Made by a program: the position numbers and the translations under genes. From contig NC_079479.1 in the NCBI RefSeq assembly GCF_026230105.1, positions 35,991,385 to 36,055,384 on the forward strand: a stretch of 64,000 nt of DNA. The letters run 5' to 3'. The DNA comes from Diorhabda sublineata (lineage: Eukaryota > Arthropoda > Insecta > Coleoptera > Chrysomelidae). Of the stretch, positions 62,714 to 64,000 are shown one piece after another. Under the pieces are notes generated by a model, which saw nothing but the letters and a program-made list of their open reading frames with translations, did not search any database and was not told the origin of the DNA. Within the stretch, counting starts at the first letter, position 1. Each line of letters opens with the position of its first letter.

Positions 62714-63644
62714 AATGTTTTTAATAACTATTTTCATATACACGTTTGAATCATGCTTTTATTCCGCCATCTTCCGTCACGTTCGTGATCTACATCACAC
62801 AAAAACATTTTCGATTCATTTTTTTACAGATATAAAAAGAAATACAATCGATTATTTTCCCCACAATTAACAAAAGATTGAATTTCAATATCGCAAACTC
62901 AACATTTCGTTATAGTTGCTTTAATTAAATAGAAATAAATGTCTACTAGTTACGCCATCTCTACCACAAAAGCGCAACTTACAACGGGATTCTGCTTTCC
63001 AAGAAACTGTAAAGTAATTTCGTAGCTGTGATTAAAGATGGCGTGGTTATTAAAATTGAAACACCAACCGCTGTGATTTGCAGATATATATTATTAATGT
63101 TGATAAAATTATTCGTTTTATAAATATTACTTTACATAATACAGGGTATTATAATAGTAATTATATAATTATACAGTTTTTATTCAACTGTTTTTGTTTT
63201 TTTTTGCCATAGAACAAATTTCGTGTAATTCGAAAAGATTACATCAGAAACATGACGGAAGCATCGTAAGTACAATGGATAATAAAGATTCAAAGAAATG
63301 CAAATGGTCGATAAATATTTATAAGTTCAATTATGGAGATTTACAGTTTTTCGAACTAAAAAAAAAACAATAGATCGTTTGTAGTAGCCGTACATGGTAA
63401 AAAAAAATATTCGATTATGTATGTCACGTAGTAAATGTACAGACAGGTACATAACCTATTTAAATAGGTAATTCAAGTGTATTATACCACGTTATTTTGA
63501 TTTTATTATTCCAAATATTTTGAACAAGGGGTTATTATTTGAAAATTTACTAACAAAATGAAAAATTTCATAAAATTCATAGTGAAAAACACAAAAAAAA
63601 ACAAAAAAAAGTTGAAAAATTCAAATAAAAATTGTTTAGAAGTG

Positions 63645-63814
63645 GAGTCCTATCCTATTTTTTAGACGCACTCGAGATAAAAATGAGATCTAAGTTTAAA
63701 AATCGAAATTTCAACACTTTTTTTGATATAATGTAATAATTTGCGTGATCCATACAGTCCTGTACGTCTATTAATTTTTACTCTTGTTTTTTTCGTCTAA
63801 TTTGACTGGACTAT
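63645..63814. mobile_element. Decayed relative of the 62524 MITE
   Basis: The right end (ACTCTTG, GTCTAATTT, GACTGGACTAT, then AA) closely matches the right end of the 62524-62713 element. The left end (GGAGTCCTATCCTATTTTTTAG) is only roughly similar. Confidence 0.4.
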
Positions 63815-64000
63815 AATTTTTTAAATGATAATTTTCAAACGAATTATTTCACTTATTTATAAAACATCCTGTATGAAAATGAATATTTTGATAGATAATG
63901 AATTTTAAGCGGATAATAATTTGAAAATATTCGCGAATAATTATAATTTGTGTGTTGGATACGGCCCTGTCCGTCTATTCTTCTTAAACAGAGTGCAATG

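Larger units (their letters stand above)
62424..64000 (-). other. ogre intron (partial)
   Basis: Sequence upstream of the ogre last exon. No YYQW or other innexin N-terminal motif is found on the minus strand, so it is taken as intron. It contains one intact MITE and one decayed relative, listed separately. Confidence 0.6.

Noticed and set aside
62424..64000. N-terminal exons of ogre in the remaining window
   Set aside because: No YYQW, RQY or TFCW-type coding was found on the minus strand; these exons must lie further right.

Overview
The window is animal nuclear DNA, almost certainly from an insect (a beetle-like genome is plausible, but the species cannot be fixed from this sequence). It is AT-rich and dominated by satellite DNA. 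The only genes recognised with confidence are two innexins, the invertebrate gap-junction channel proteins. They have GT-AG introns, and both lie on the minus strand, so they read from right to left.

Gene layout, following the direction of transcription: (i) the last coding exon of ogre/Inx1 (62423 to 61854), whose 5' exons lie beyond the right edge; (ii) an interval of about 8 kb holding a 124-bp satellite and one weak glycosyltransferase-like relic; (iii) shaking-B (shakB) with two alternative N-terminal modules. Module 2 has three exons (53621-53388, 53244-53111, 51584-51410). Module 1 is a single exon (46129-45767). Both end in phase 0 and can splice to the shared exons 10226-10007 and 9888-9350. 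Module 1 plus the shared exons gives a complete 373-residue innexin. Module 2 gives a variant with a long basic N-terminal extension. The intron from module 1 to the shared exons is about 35.5 kb.

Repeat layout: nine unrelated or distantly related tandem arrays fill roughly 60% of the window. They are a 170-bp unit (1-525), a 303-bp unit (1613-4033), a 92/93-bp family (7345-9115), a 111-bp unit (10671-21680, 99 copies without an indel), a 61-bp unit (22603-24251), a 153-bp unit in two subfamilies split by a 100-N assembly gap (24817-37597), a 163/140-bp unit (40042-42640), a 297-bp unit (47881-49362) and a 124-bp unit (54180-58153). Four of these families lie inside the single giant shakB intron. 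Between them are decayed transposon pieces: mariner relics, a foldback element at 42681-43925, a MITE with 3-bp TAA flanks at 62524-62713, and many copies of a TATACAGGGTGT-type terminus.

The points most worth following are the satellite-packed shakB intron, the duplicated and divergent shakB N-terminal modules, nested higher-order structure in the 111-bp array, a 42-codon ORF with mostly silent variation in the 163-bp satellite, and recurrent TGACGT half-sites in three of the satellites. No new enzymatic or defence system was found. The novelty here is structural.
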